From Bryobacterales bacterium (lineage in GTDB: Bacteria; Cyanobacteriota; Vampirovibrionia; Obscuribacterales; Obscuribacteraceae): a stretch of DNA of 7,190 nt. Location of the stretch: contig CAJCHQ010000812.1 in the NCBI GenBank assembly GCA_903970295.1, positions 1-7,190 of the forward strand. The letters run 5' to 3'. The position numbers were made by a program, and so were the translations under genes. The notes below the pieces were generated by a model that was not told the DNA's origin, made no database searches, and worked only from the letters and a program-made list of their open reading frames with translations. Position 1 is the stretch's first letter. The number at the start of each line of letters is the position of its first letter. Shown piece after piece: positions 1 to 5,524 of this stretch.

Positions 1-1
1 C

Positions 2-103
2 GAAGCACCTGGCTATGTCAGTGGTTTCACACTAGTCGAAGTCGAGGCTAATCGTCCAACTGTGATTGGTTACCCAGTGCCCGTGCAATTACCTCCAGGC
101 TAA
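2..103 (+). CDS. C-terminal end of an unidentified protein (partial)
   Basis: The second reading frame is open from the window edge to a TAA at 101-103 and gives 33 residues ending VPVQLPPG. The other two + frames hit stops by positions 33 and 51. The residue mix (alternating Val/Ile/Thr with Gly and Pro, as in FTLVEVEAN) resembles the final beta strands of an extracytoplasmic or beta-rich domain, but it is too short to name a family. The stop lies 33 nt before the first kinase ATG and both genes face the same way, so they may be co-transcribed. It could still be a chance open stretch, since only 100 nt are visible. Confidence 0.5.
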   Translation, partial: EAPGYVSGFTLVEVEANRPTVIGYPVPVQLPPG

Positions 104-136
104 AGACAGTAATCCACAGGGCCAGACCCTATCTAA

Positions 137-1459
137 ATGGGAGCACTTACAATTCGTATGGTCAAGAAGGAACAGCTATCCGCGATTCAAAATTCGAGCC
201 GATCAGATATGGTTTGCACCGAATGTGGTGCGCAGTTCTATGCTCAAGCAAAATTTTGTGCTTTCGATGGGTCCGAGCTGTTACTGTGTGCGCCAGAAGA
301 CGAGAAAAGCCATTCGCGCGATGCCTTCTCAGCGCAGGCCATGCAATGCCCAAGCTGCGCGACTAAATACCCGGCGCCAGCTCAATTTTGCGGCATTGAT
401 GGAGTGCGCTTGATCCCCTGGCTGAGCACAAAACGACCGCCAAATTTGACTGAGAGAGCGGCCGGGCCTTTAGCAAACGACCCTGCCGGCGGTGGCGGAC
501 GCACAGCGATTGCGGCGAAAATCGGTCATGAGCAACCTGTACAAGCGATTCCTCCGCCAGGAAGTGGCGCTGATATAAGTGACTATGATTTGCAGTACTC
601 TCCGCCGCCTGCTCTCGAGCTGGTCGGCAAAACGCTGGAAGACAAATATCGCATTGATTCGATTTTTGCAGAAGGTGGCATGGCCGTGCTCTATCTGGCT
701 CACCACATCACGATGGAACGCACAGTGATCGTCAAAGTCGTTCATGGAGATTTGATCTCTAGCCCCAGTGCGATCAAGCGTTTTGAGCGCGAAGCCAAAT
801 TGATGGCGCGCTTGAATCACCCGAATATCGTCACTGTATACGATTTTGGCTTCATCAACGACAAGCAGCCGTTCCTGATCATGGAATATATCAAAGGCCG
901 CAATTTGTCTGAACGAGTCGCCAACCAGGGCCCGCCCAATGTGAAAGTGGCCGCTCAAGTAATCAGACAGATTTGCCGTGGGCTGGAGGAGGCGCATGCG
1001 TGCGGCATCATTCATCGAGATTTGAAGCCCGATAACATCATCATTCAAGATCGCGTGGAACGACCGGATTGGGTGAAGATAGTCGATTTTGGCATCGCTC
1101 ATTTGCTTGATGGCACCAAGCGTTTGACCCGCAGCGGACGAATAACTGGTACACCTGAGTATATGGCGCCTGAGCAGTTCAAAGGCAAACAATTGGATGT
1201 CCGTGTAGATGTTTATTCGCTTGGAGTCGTGATATTCGAGGTTCTCACAGGTCGCCTGCCTTTTGAAGCCAATGATATCAGCGTTTTAATGGCCAAACAT
1301 TTGATGGAGACGGCGCCATTGATTTCATCTTTTCGCAAAGATATAGAAGTCGGCTCAGCGATTGACCTGCTTGTGCAAAAATGCCTGGAAAAAGAGCCGG
1401 CTGCACGTTTTGAGAATATTCAAGCGTTGCGCGCGGCCGTTGAGTCAGCGTTTATGTGA
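137..1459 (+). CDS. Ser/Thr protein kinase with two N-terminal zinc ribbons
   Basis: This is a Hanks-type (PknB-like) kinase that phosphorylates Ser/Thr on partner proteins. It is 440 aa and probably cytosolic, because no membrane segment is visible. Residues 27-51 and 71-90 are tandem three-Cys ribbons (C27, C30, C41 and C71, C74, C85), each ending in an FCxxDG motif. A Pro/Gly-rich linker spans about 95-160. The kinase domain covers about 170-439: ATP Lys200, alpha-C Glu219, HRDLKPDN 293-300, DFG 317-319, GTPEYMAPE 338-346, DVYSLG 358-363 and R424, so the catalytic set is complete. The glycine loop is FAEGGMAV, with Ala at two usually Gly positions. The chain stops right after the kinase lobe, with no PASTA, WD40 or other sensor. 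The start is uncertain: ATGs at 137, 158 and 209 all lack a good Shine-Dalgarno, and 209 still keeps both ribbons. Confidence 0.95.
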   Translation: MGALTIRMVKKEQLSAIQNSSRSDMVCTECGAQFYAQAKFCAFDGSELLLCAPEDEKSHSRDAFSAQAMQCPSCATKYPAPAQFCGIDGVRLIPWLSTKRPPNLTERAAGPLANDPAGGGGRTAIAAKIGHEQPVQAIPPPGSGADISDYDLQYSPPPALELVGKTLEDKYRIDSIFAEGGMAVLYLAHHITMERTVIVKVVHGDLISSPSAIKRFEREAKLMARLNHPNIVTVYDFGFINDKQPFLIMEYIKGRNLSERVANQGPPNVKVAAQVIRQICRGLEEAHACGIIHRDLKPDNIIIQDRVERPDWVKIVDFGIAHLLDGTKRLTRSGRITGTPEYMAPEQFKGKQLDVRVDVYSLGVVIFEVLTGRLPFEANDISVLMAKHLMETAPLISSFRKDIEVGSAIDLLVQKCLEKEPAARFENIQALRAAVESAFM

Positions 1460-1586
1460 ACGTAAGCGGAACATTTGAGGCTCGATTGCGACATAGGCGT
1501 GCAGGCGACTGACTTTAATTTCAGAGCGCTGCAAATGAATAAAGATGACATGGTGGTCTCTGACTAAGGTCGTTCCTGCCAGTCGC

Positions 1587-1594
1587 AAAGGAGG
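1587..1594 (+). promoter_or_regulatory. Strong Shine-Dalgarno AAAGGAGG
   Basis: AAAGGAGG lies four bases before the ATG at 1599. It is the best ribosome-binding site in the window, and it fixes the start of the small membrane protein at 1599 rather than at the in-frame ATG at 1545. Confidence 0.8.
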
Positions 1595-1598
1595 ACCA

Positions 1599-1910
1599 AT
1601 GGCAACTATTAGTTATCCAAATCCGGCAATTGCTCACCAATTTGACCGAGAGTTACGGGAAAGTGACAGGCGGCACGAATACAACTACAGCATGATCATC
1701 AGCACTGTTCTTTTGACCCTGGCCCTCATGGCCTTGGCCTGGTGCATATCTCATTGTGAGAGAGGTTCGACCCAAGCGAATCCGAGCAGCGGCATGGCCA
1801 GAAGTGCTTCGCGGTTGACGATTGTCAGCAATCAGCGTCTAATGCCCGGTCAACAAAACTATTGTCATGGCGATATGCCAGTTCTGCCGGTACTATCGGC
1901 TGCTGACTAA
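1599..1910 (+). CDS. Small single-pass membrane protein, unknown function
   Basis: A 103-aa protein starting MATISYPNPAIAHQ and placed by the strong ribosome-binding site at 1587. Residues about 1-30 are polar and charged (FDRELRESDRRHEYNY). Residues about 31-52 form one hydrophobic helix (MIISTVLLTLALMALAWCIS), followed by a short Cys-containing tail of about 50 residues that is Ser/Asn/Arg-rich. The charged N-terminal part with Arg residues ahead of the helix suggests N-in, C-out insertion, but this is inference. There is no lipobox and no known domain. It lies 139 nt after the kinase on the same strand, and no convincing promoter was seen in that gap, so it may be read through from the kinase. 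A partner or substrate role for the kinase is only a guess. An upstream in-frame ATG at 1545 has no ribosome-binding site. Confidence 0.7.
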   Translation: MATISYPNPAIAHQFDRELRESDRRHEYNYSMIISTVLLTLALMALAWCISHCERGSTQANPSSGMARSASRLTIVSNQRLMPGQQNYCHGDMPVLPVLSAAD

Positions 1911-1932
1911 GCTCTCAAGATCTGATTGATTT

Positions 1933-1954
1933 GACCGAGTCTAAAGGCTCGGTC
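1933..1954. terminator. Hairpin between convergent genes, probable terminator
   Basis: GACCGAG at 1933-1939 pairs perfectly with CTCGGTC at 1948-1954. A G-T and a C-G pair extend the stem to nine pairs around a TAAA loop. On the + strand it is followed by TATCTATTG, a poor T-tract; on the - strand the following bases are AAATCAATC. It sits 22 nt after the stop of the + strand membrane protein, and its last base is the final base of the GIY-YIG stop codon. A shared terminator for both convergent genes is the simplest reading, though the weak U-tract leaves efficiency open. Confidence 0.55.
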
Positions 1955-2295
1955 TATCTATTGCACTGTGGTCGGTATTCCATTGTCAGCTGTTCTTGTA
2001 CGTTGTAGCGCTCGTTGCTGCTAGAACCAGGCATCGGGTGGATGAAGACATATAACTCCCGCAAGTCGTGACCGCTGTCAGTCCAGGCGTCGGTCACTTG
2101 GCGATTGAGGTCATAAGCTTCTCTGGACAGATTTTCGGCCTGCCCTACGAACAAAATCGTGTGCGATTTAGGCTTCAGAGGGTTATTTTTGTATGTAATG
2201 GCATAAACTGCTGCGACCGGTGGGGGCTCCCAGGAAGTCAAGGAACCATTGGCAGTGAACTTGAAGCGCTGTTTTATGCCCCAGGAAATACTCAT
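1954..2295 (-). CDS. Small stand-alone GIY-YIG-like domain protein
   Basis: This 113-aa protein is almost entirely one GIY-YIG-like fold. The first motif is AVYAI (about 29-33), then after a polar loop ILFVGQAENLSRE (47-59), the second motif with the following helix and Arg58. Near the end, EQLTMEYRPQCN (101-112) matches the family pattern of a Glu seven residues before Pro with a final Asn. In the family, the GIY/YIG tyrosines, the helix Arg and this Glu bind metal and cut DNA. Here the first motif keeps Tyr31 (VY), but the second is FVG instead of YIG, so the site is partly altered. The start at 2295 is chosen for the GGGAGAGG 5 nt upstream; a longer form from 2376 would begin before the predicted transcription start. 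No partner domain is fused. Possible roles are a nuclease or a non-catalytic nucleic-acid binder. Confidence 0.65.
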   Translation of the reverse strand: MSISWGIKQRFKFTANGSLTSWEPPPVAAVYAITYKNNPLKPKSHTILFVGQAENLSREAYDLNRQVTDAWTDSGHDLRELYVFIHPMPGSSSNERYNVQEQLTMEYRPQCNR

Positions 2296-2300
2296 AGATA

Positions 2301-2308
2301 CCTCTCCC
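2301..2308 (-). promoter_or_regulatory. Shine-Dalgarno GGGAGAGG for the GIY-YIG gene
   Basis: Read on the - strand, GGGAGAGG is followed by TATCT and then ATG at 2295. This purine-rich stretch at ideal spacing selects the internal ATG over ATG 2337 and ATG 2376, neither of which has comparable pairing. Confidence 0.7.
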
Positions 2309-2366
2309 ACAAGGCATTGATACTCTAGTACGAACATTTTCGGGCGGCATTCCCTCCGCCAAGCAT

Positions 2367-2375
2367 AGTATAGCA
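2367..2375 (-). promoter_or_regulatory. Extended -10 promoter for the GIY-YIG gene
   Basis: On the - strand the sequence reads TGCTATACT, an extended -10 (TGn) followed by TATACT, five of six to consensus. No good -35 lies at 17 nt. Transcription would start near 2360, giving a leader of about 65 nt. That leader opens with an inverted repeat, GGCGG/CCGCC (2356-2360 with 2343-2347), that could form a 5' hairpin. Confidence 0.45.
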
Positions 2376-2376
2376 A

Positions 2377-2550
2377 GCGATGTCAGCCTGAGCTGCTGTG
2401 CCTGCGGCTGAATTTACCAAACGCGGTGAAAGTCTTGCCGTTAACGCCGGGGATGGATAGCGCCGCGGGCGGTGCCCGCTAGTTCCGAAAATATTTGGCA
2501 ATCAGGGTTGCACTTCAGAAATAAGCGCTTTACATATGTATGGTATTGAG
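2377..2550. other. Gene-free structured intergenic stretch
   Basis: No credible coding frame was found between the GIY-YIG promoter and the hairpin at 2553. Several short inverted repeats are visible. CAGCC/GGCTG is at 2384-2388 and 2406-2410. TTTACC/GGTGAA is at 2413-2418 and 2425-2430. GCGGGC/GCCCGC is at 2465-2470 and 2474-2479. An alternative GCGCCG/CGGTGC pairing at 2460-2465 and 2470-2475 excludes the last one. TACATATGTA at 2531-2540 is a perfect palindrome. No tRNA T-loop and no known riboswitch core were recognised. It could be the 3' untranslated region of the RRM gene, which lies upstream on the - strand. Confidence 0.4.
2508..2536 (+). promoter_or_regulatory. Weak promoter-like pair on the + strand
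   Basis: TTGCAC (2508-2513) and TACATA (2531-2536) are separated by exactly 17 nt. Each is only a partial match to the sigma-70 consensus (TACATA is three of six). The next feature downstream on this strand is the hairpin with TTTTTT at 2553-2576, so any transcript would be about 30-35 nt. Chance occurrence is quite possible. Confidence 0.2.
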
Positions 2551-2552
2551 AC

Positions 2553-2576
2553 TGCCGAGGAGGGCGGCAATTTTTT
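2553..2576 (+). terminator. Rho-independent terminator-like hairpin
   Basis: TGCCG (2553-2557) pairs with CGGCA (2565-2569) around the loop AGGAGGG and is followed by AATTTTTT-like sequence (T-run 2571-2576). The U-tract is on the + strand only, yet no + strand gene lies upstream within 640 nt. It may end a short RNA, or it may stop + strand read-through from entering the RRM gene in antisense. On the - strand the hairpin lies 62 nt after the RRM stop but lacks a T-run. Confidence 0.5.
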
Positions 2577-2638
2577 ACCTTCGCCGGCTGTTAGTGGTAC
2601 TGAATGTGGTGCAAGTCTCGAGCCTCGTGATTTCTTGG

Positions 2639-2926
2639 TTAACCAGCTCCGAATTTATACCACTTGGGTTTAGCCTGTTCCTTTTTTACTACACTCATCG
2701 ACATGGAACGCCCGCCCACTTCAGTGCCGTTCAAAACTTTTACCGCATCCTCCGCTTCGACCTCGGAAGCCATCTCCACAAACGCATAACCTCGGTTTTG
2801 ACCGGTCCGTTCGTCTCGCGGAATCGTCACCGACAAAACTGCTCCTGTGGCGGTAGCGAAGAGTTCTCGAATCTTTTCTTCATCAGCGCTGGTCGAAATA
2901 TTACCAATCAGTATTTTGCTTTTCAT
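2639..2926 (-). CDS. Single-RRM RNA-binding protein (cyanobacterial Rbp type)
   Basis: A 95-aa protein made of one RNA recognition motif with a short basic tail (KKEQAKPKWYKFGAG). RNP2 is ILIGNI (residues 5-10) and RNP1 is RGYAFVEM (45-52), with the RNA-stacking aromatics Tyr47 and Phe49. The beta1-alpha1-beta2-beta3-alpha2-beta4 order and the loop ERTGQNRG match the family. The second RNP2 position, usually Tyr/Phe, is Leu6. Proteins of this size bind single-stranded RNA in the cytosol, and in cyanobacteria several are cold- or stress-induced and direct mRNA localisation; transferring such a role here is inference. The ATG at 2926 is preferred (GAAGAG 11 nt upstream). A GTG three codons earlier (2935) is the alternative, but GAAGAG would then be only 2 nt away. 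Confidence 0.93.
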   Translation of the reverse strand: MKSKILIGNISTSADEEKIRELFATATGAVLSVTIPRDERTGQNRGYAFVEMASEVEAEDAVKVLNGTEVGGRSMSMSVVKKEQAKPKWYKFGAG

Positions 2927-2972
2927 TCTAATCACGACTCTTCGAATTTCCGCTAGGGACCCAGATTACGCC

Positions 2973-3003
2973 ATTATAGCTTGATTTCAGGGAATGAGAG
3001 CAA
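2973..3003 (-). promoter_or_regulatory. Promoter of the RRM gene
   Basis: On the - strand a perfect TATAAT occupies 2978-2973. The best -35 candidate is TTGCTC (3003-2998) with a 19-nt spacer, which is long and weak. Transcription would begin around 2966 and leave a leader of about 40 nt before the ATG at 2926. No cold-shock box or operator was recognised. Confidence 0.5.
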
Positions 3004-3024
3004 ATCGCGGACGGCTGCCGATTT

Positions 3025-3052
3025 TTGATCCTGTTTGTGGGATTTCTACCAT
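3025..3052 (+). promoter_or_regulatory. Candidate promoter of the esterase gene
   Basis: TTGATC (3025-3030) and TACCAT (3047-3052) are spaced by 16 nt, each four of six to consensus. A start near 3060 would give a leader of about 78 nt. This is the best pair upstream of the esterase, but it is modest. Confidence 0.3.
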
Positions 3053-3137
3053 CGACTTTTCCTGCCTGAAGCTTTAGCCTGTGGTGACGGGGTGTCTCAG
3101 CGGAAGGTTTGTCTGTGACCAGCAAAGGATGCTAGCC

Positions 3138-4376
3138 ATGCCAACAGATTCTATCTCAGATGTTTCGGCCCCAAATAAAGCACCGGCTGTTGCGCAGACT
3201 GCGCTCGACGGTGTCAATCATCCGTTATCCAGGCCGGCTCAGGCTGTCGAAATCGTCGTAGATGCGAGTGGACATACTGAGCAAAAACCTCTGGCCAGGC
3301 TGTCTGCCGGAGACCACACCATTCAACTCGAAGGTGGCCGGCAGTTTTTAGTGCATGTGCCAGCCAGCGATGGAAAGTCATCGTTGCCTGCCATGTTTGT
3401 TTTTAGTGGTTCAGCAGAACCCCAGTACAACATTAAAGATTTTGCCCCGGAATCAGGCATGAGCGGAGTTGCGGATCAGGATCCGAAACACCCGTGGGTG
3501 GTCGTCTATCCCCTGGCCAAAGAACACAAATTAGGTGTCTACTCCAAGCAGCCAGCATTCGGTTATAACACCTCAGGCGTTCTGATTGACGAACAAGACC
3601 GCAAGCATGCAGGTTACGACGATGTCAAATACGTGCAATCGATCGTCGATTTGATGCCCAAGCTGGCCGATGTCGACAGTACGCACAAAGATTGGGCAGC
3701 AATTGCCTTTTCCCAGGGCGGCGTCTTCTTGAATAAACTCGTGGCCACTGTGCCGAACCTATTTCCATCAATCGGTCTGGTTGGCACGACCATGCAGAAG
3801 CACTACAAGTACAACGTAAAACCGGGTAATGCCAAGGATGTTGTAATCGTAGAATTACTTGGAGACAGAATAACTTTGCCCATGAGAGGTTTGCGCAGTC
3901 AAAGTCTTAAGTATGACGAACAACTGGTGGAGCGTTTCGTTCTGCACGATCTTCATGTCGGCAAATTTCGCGGCAAAGCGGTGATTGAAGGAACTGAACC
4001 ATTGGCTGCCATTCACAACGAAAATCAAGATCCAGCTTTGCAGAATAAAGTGTATACGCATTTGCTCGGCAAAAGAAACAAAGACTACACAGTCTCCGAA
4101 ACCCATTTGCCTACACCGATCGGTCAGACAAAGGAAAAAGATTTCGAAATCGATTACACGCCCAAAAATGCGAGTGACGATCGACGAGTTACCGTTTTTG
4201 GTTTGGTGGAAGCACAGCACTCATACCCGGCGCCTCTATACGGCCCACGTACCAACAATACTGTTAAATACACACAATTCGACGCCAGTAGAAAATTAAC
4301 CGGTATTTTTGATCAGTACAATGACCGGGTCAGTCAGAAAGGCTTGGCTGATCTACCGGCAGCCCTTCCGCATTGA
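3138..4376 (+). CDS. PHB-depolymerase-like alpha/beta hydrolase (esterase)
   Basis: A 412-aa protein whose core resembles the PHB depolymerase/LpqC esterase family, which hydrolyses polyester or carboxyl-ester bonds. Strand LVHVPAS (71-77) leads to FVFSGSA (87-93) at the oxyanion-loop position. DDVKYVQSIVD (161-171) is the helix before the nucleophile. AFSQGG (190-195) holds the nucleophile Ser192, with Ala in place of the first Gly of GxSxG. ELLGDRITLP (239-248) supplies acid Asp243, and EAQHSYP (358-364) supplies His361. The tail FDASRKLTGIFDQY matches the family's last helix. About 117 residues separate Asp and His, more than is usual, so an insertion is likely. The first 55 residues are polar with no signal peptide, so it looks cytosolic, unlike secreted depolymerases. 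The start at 3138 has AAAGGA 8 nt upstream. Substrate unknown. Confidence 0.75.
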   Translation: MPTDSISDVSAPNKAPAVAQTALDGVNHPLSRPAQAVEIVVDASGHTEQKPLARLSAGDHTIQLEGGRQFLVHVPASDGKSSLPAMFVFSGSAEPQYNIKDFAPESGMSGVADQDPKHPWVVVYPLAKEHKLGVYSKQPAFGYNTSGVLIDEQDRKHAGYDDVKYVQSIVDLMPKLADVDSTHKDWAAIAFSQGGVFLNKLVATVPNLFPSIGLVGTTMQKHYKYNVKPGNAKDVVIVELLGDRITLPMRGLRSQSLKYDEQLVERFVLHDLHVGKFRGKAVIEGTEPLAAIHNENQDPALQNKVYTHLLGKRNKDYTVSETHLPTPIGQTKEKDFEIDYTPKNASDDRRVTVFGLVEAQHSYPAPLYGPRTNNTVKYTQFDASRKLTGIFDQYNDRVSQKGLADLPAALPH

Positions 4377-5424
4377 GTTCTTTTCGCAAATAGCCGCTGA
4401 CAGTAAACACTTGCTGTAGCGTCCAATCGGTTCGGTAATTTGTTATTGTTGCTTGCACCAGCATGCGTTGTGGCGAAAGCGCAGTGTAGCGTATCTGGTT
4501 GCGCTGATAACCACAGGTGATGCCAGTTTTGTCTAATAGAGCGGCTAAACTGTTTTGGTCGAAAACACCGGCAGATATGACTGTTGTCTCCATCTCTAAA
4601 ATTTTTGTTTTATTTCCAATCAATTCTAACGGTGAGACAGATTGGTTTTCGGAACCGGCTCCTTTTGCCGGTTGCAAATTGGACCCGCGCAAACAGTTGA
4701 TCAAGTAGCCACTTTCGTGGTTGCCTTTGACTTGAATCGGTGTCCCTGCTGGGTACATGGTCGCGCCATCAATGTCCAGCCGGTCGGTTTGAATGGCTGT
4801 ATTTTTGTTGCTTGTCAGCTGCTCGTCTGCCTTGAAATAGTGTCCGTGGAAAGTAGTCGCACCATTAAAAACGATGCCGCCATTGTTGTAGCTGATCCCA
4901 TTTTGATCGGCACTCCCACCGTTTCCCTGGACTGCTCGAGCGCCATTCCCCTGAATCACTACAGAGGCTCCGTTACGAAATAGCGCATGCCCATGACTGT
5001 GATCGTGCCAAAAAATTATGTCCGGTTCGGGCCCTTGCTGCCTGCTAGCATCTTGCCGGTTCTCTGTGGAGTCGGTCCCGCTCGATAATTGTTCGACGCC
5101 GAGGTGAAAAACCTGGCTTCCAGTTTTTGCTGCTTCCAACTGCAGGTTGAAGTCGACAGCAGCTGCTGAAAGTTGATTCTGAGAAGCATTGCCCGCAAGC
5201 TTCTCTTCTTGCAGTTGCACCTGCCCTTGCCACCGGCCCGCCCATTCCCCCGGCAGCGCCTGGCAGACCGAGCCGTGTAAGAGAGATTCTCCTGCCGTCG
5301 TTTCCTTCTCAGAGATGGAAAGCGGTTGTGCCATTACGGCAATGGGCAAGGCATCTTGGAAAGCGATCGCTGCCGTAAGCAGAAATCCGAGCATCAATCT
5401 GCACACTACTTTGCAATTGAACAA
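4330..5424 (-). CDS. Secreted protein of unknown function with a His cluster
   Basis: From the TTG at 5424 this is a 364-aa protein. The TTG is favoured because GGGAGG lies 7 nt upstream; an ATG at 5394 (354 aa) and a far ATG at 5526 (398 aa) lack such a site. A signal peptide is visible: basic FNCKVVCR, hydrophobic core about 10-22 (LMLGFLLTAAIAF), probable cleavage after AVMA (29-32). The mature chain holds GEWAGRWQGQVQLQ (about 59-72), a lipocalin-like first-strand pattern. It then has a polar Gln/Ser-rich stretch, HDHSHGH at 140-146, and a Gly/Asn-rich part (QGNGARAVQGNGG). The C-terminal third is beta-rich and ends in a VFTVSGYLRKE strand. Three Cys remain (54, 244, 304). No family was recognised. 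Its 3' end overlaps the esterase by 47 nt. Confidence 0.7.
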   Translation of the reverse strand: MFNCKVVCRLMLGFLLTAAIAFQDALPIAVMAQPLSISEKETTAGESLLHGSVCQALPGEWAGRWQGQVQLQEEKLAGNASQNQLSAAAVDFNLQLEAAKTGSQVFHLGVEQLSSGTDSTENRQDASRQQGPEPDIIFWHDHSHGHALFRNGASVVIQGNGARAVQGNGGSADQNGISYNNGGIVFNGATTFHGHYFKADEQLTSNKNTAIQTDRLDIDGATMYPAGTPIQVKGNHESGYLINCLRGSNLQPAKGAGSENQSVSPLELIGNKTKILEMETTVISAGVFDQNSLAALLDKTGITCGYQRNQIRYTALSPQRMLVQATITNYRTDWTLQQVFTVSGYLRKELNAEGLPVDQPSLSD

Positions 5425-5431
5425 GTGCGCG

Positions 5432-5437
5432 CCTCCC
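5432..5437 (-). promoter_or_regulatory. Shine-Dalgarno GGGAGG selecting a TTG start
   Basis: On the - strand GGGAGG is followed seven bases later by TTG (5424-5422), which opens directly into the signal peptide. This placement is better than for any ATG in the same frame. Confidence 0.5.
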
Positions 5438-5452
5438 GCTGCCAAACGAAGT

Positions 5453-5458
5453 CTTATA
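5453..5458 (-). promoter_or_regulatory. Candidate -10 for the secreted protein gene
   Basis: TATAAG on the - strand is five of six to the -10 consensus and lies 29 nt before the proposed TTG. No convincing -35 is present. If it is used, the far upstream ATG at 5526 cannot be part of the message. Confidence 0.3.
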
Positions 5459-5474
5459 AGATGTTTGTACCTAA

Positions 5475-5483
5475 TGCTACACT
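5475..5483 (+). promoter_or_regulatory. Candidate extended -10 promoter of the ABC operon
   Basis: TGCTACACT is an extended -10 (TG, one base, TACACT) about 41 nt before the ATPase ATG. It resembles the TGCTATACT found upstream of the GIY-YIG gene. The region is shared with the divergent secreted-protein gene, so a common regulator could act on both. Confidence 0.35.
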
Positions 5484-5524
5484 CTAACAAACTGTTCCGC
5501 CCCGAACTCCGGCTTATCACAGGC

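Noticed and set aside
66..413. A + strand frame of 115 codons overlapping the start of the kinase gene
   Set aside because: It runs out of frame through the zinc ribbons and its composition is not protein-like.
470..1192. A 240-codon open frame on the - strand inside the kinase gene
   Set aside because: It is antisense to the catalytic core of an unmistakable kinase, has no recognisable motif, and is a typical mirror frame.
2377..2580. Possible tRNA or known riboswitch
   Set aside because: No T-loop motif, acceptor stem or known aptamer core could be found, only short hairpins.
2540..2956. A + strand frame of 138 codons
   Set aside because: It begins in the palindrome, reads through the terminator-like hairpin and lies antisense to the clear RRM gene.
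3005..3026. CGGCTGCCG followed by ATTTTT as a terminator
   Set aside because: The stem would be only three base pairs with a three-base loop, too weak, and no + gene lies just upstream.
2928..3125. A 65-codon - strand frame upstream of the RRM gene
   Set aside because: It covers the TATAAT promoter, has no good ribosome-binding site and shows no recognisable features.
3855..4299. Open frames on both strands inside the esterase gene
   Set aside because: They overlap the segment holding the acid residue and the region leading to the catalytic His, and show no independent support.
4517..5245. Several short frames on both strands inside the secreted-protein gene
   Set aside because: The long - strand frame with signal peptide explains the region better; the others are shadows.
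5189..5524. In-frame N-terminal extension of the ABC ATPase
   Set aside because: The extension is the antisense of the signal-peptide region and has no domain; the ATPase fold begins at the ATG at 5525.
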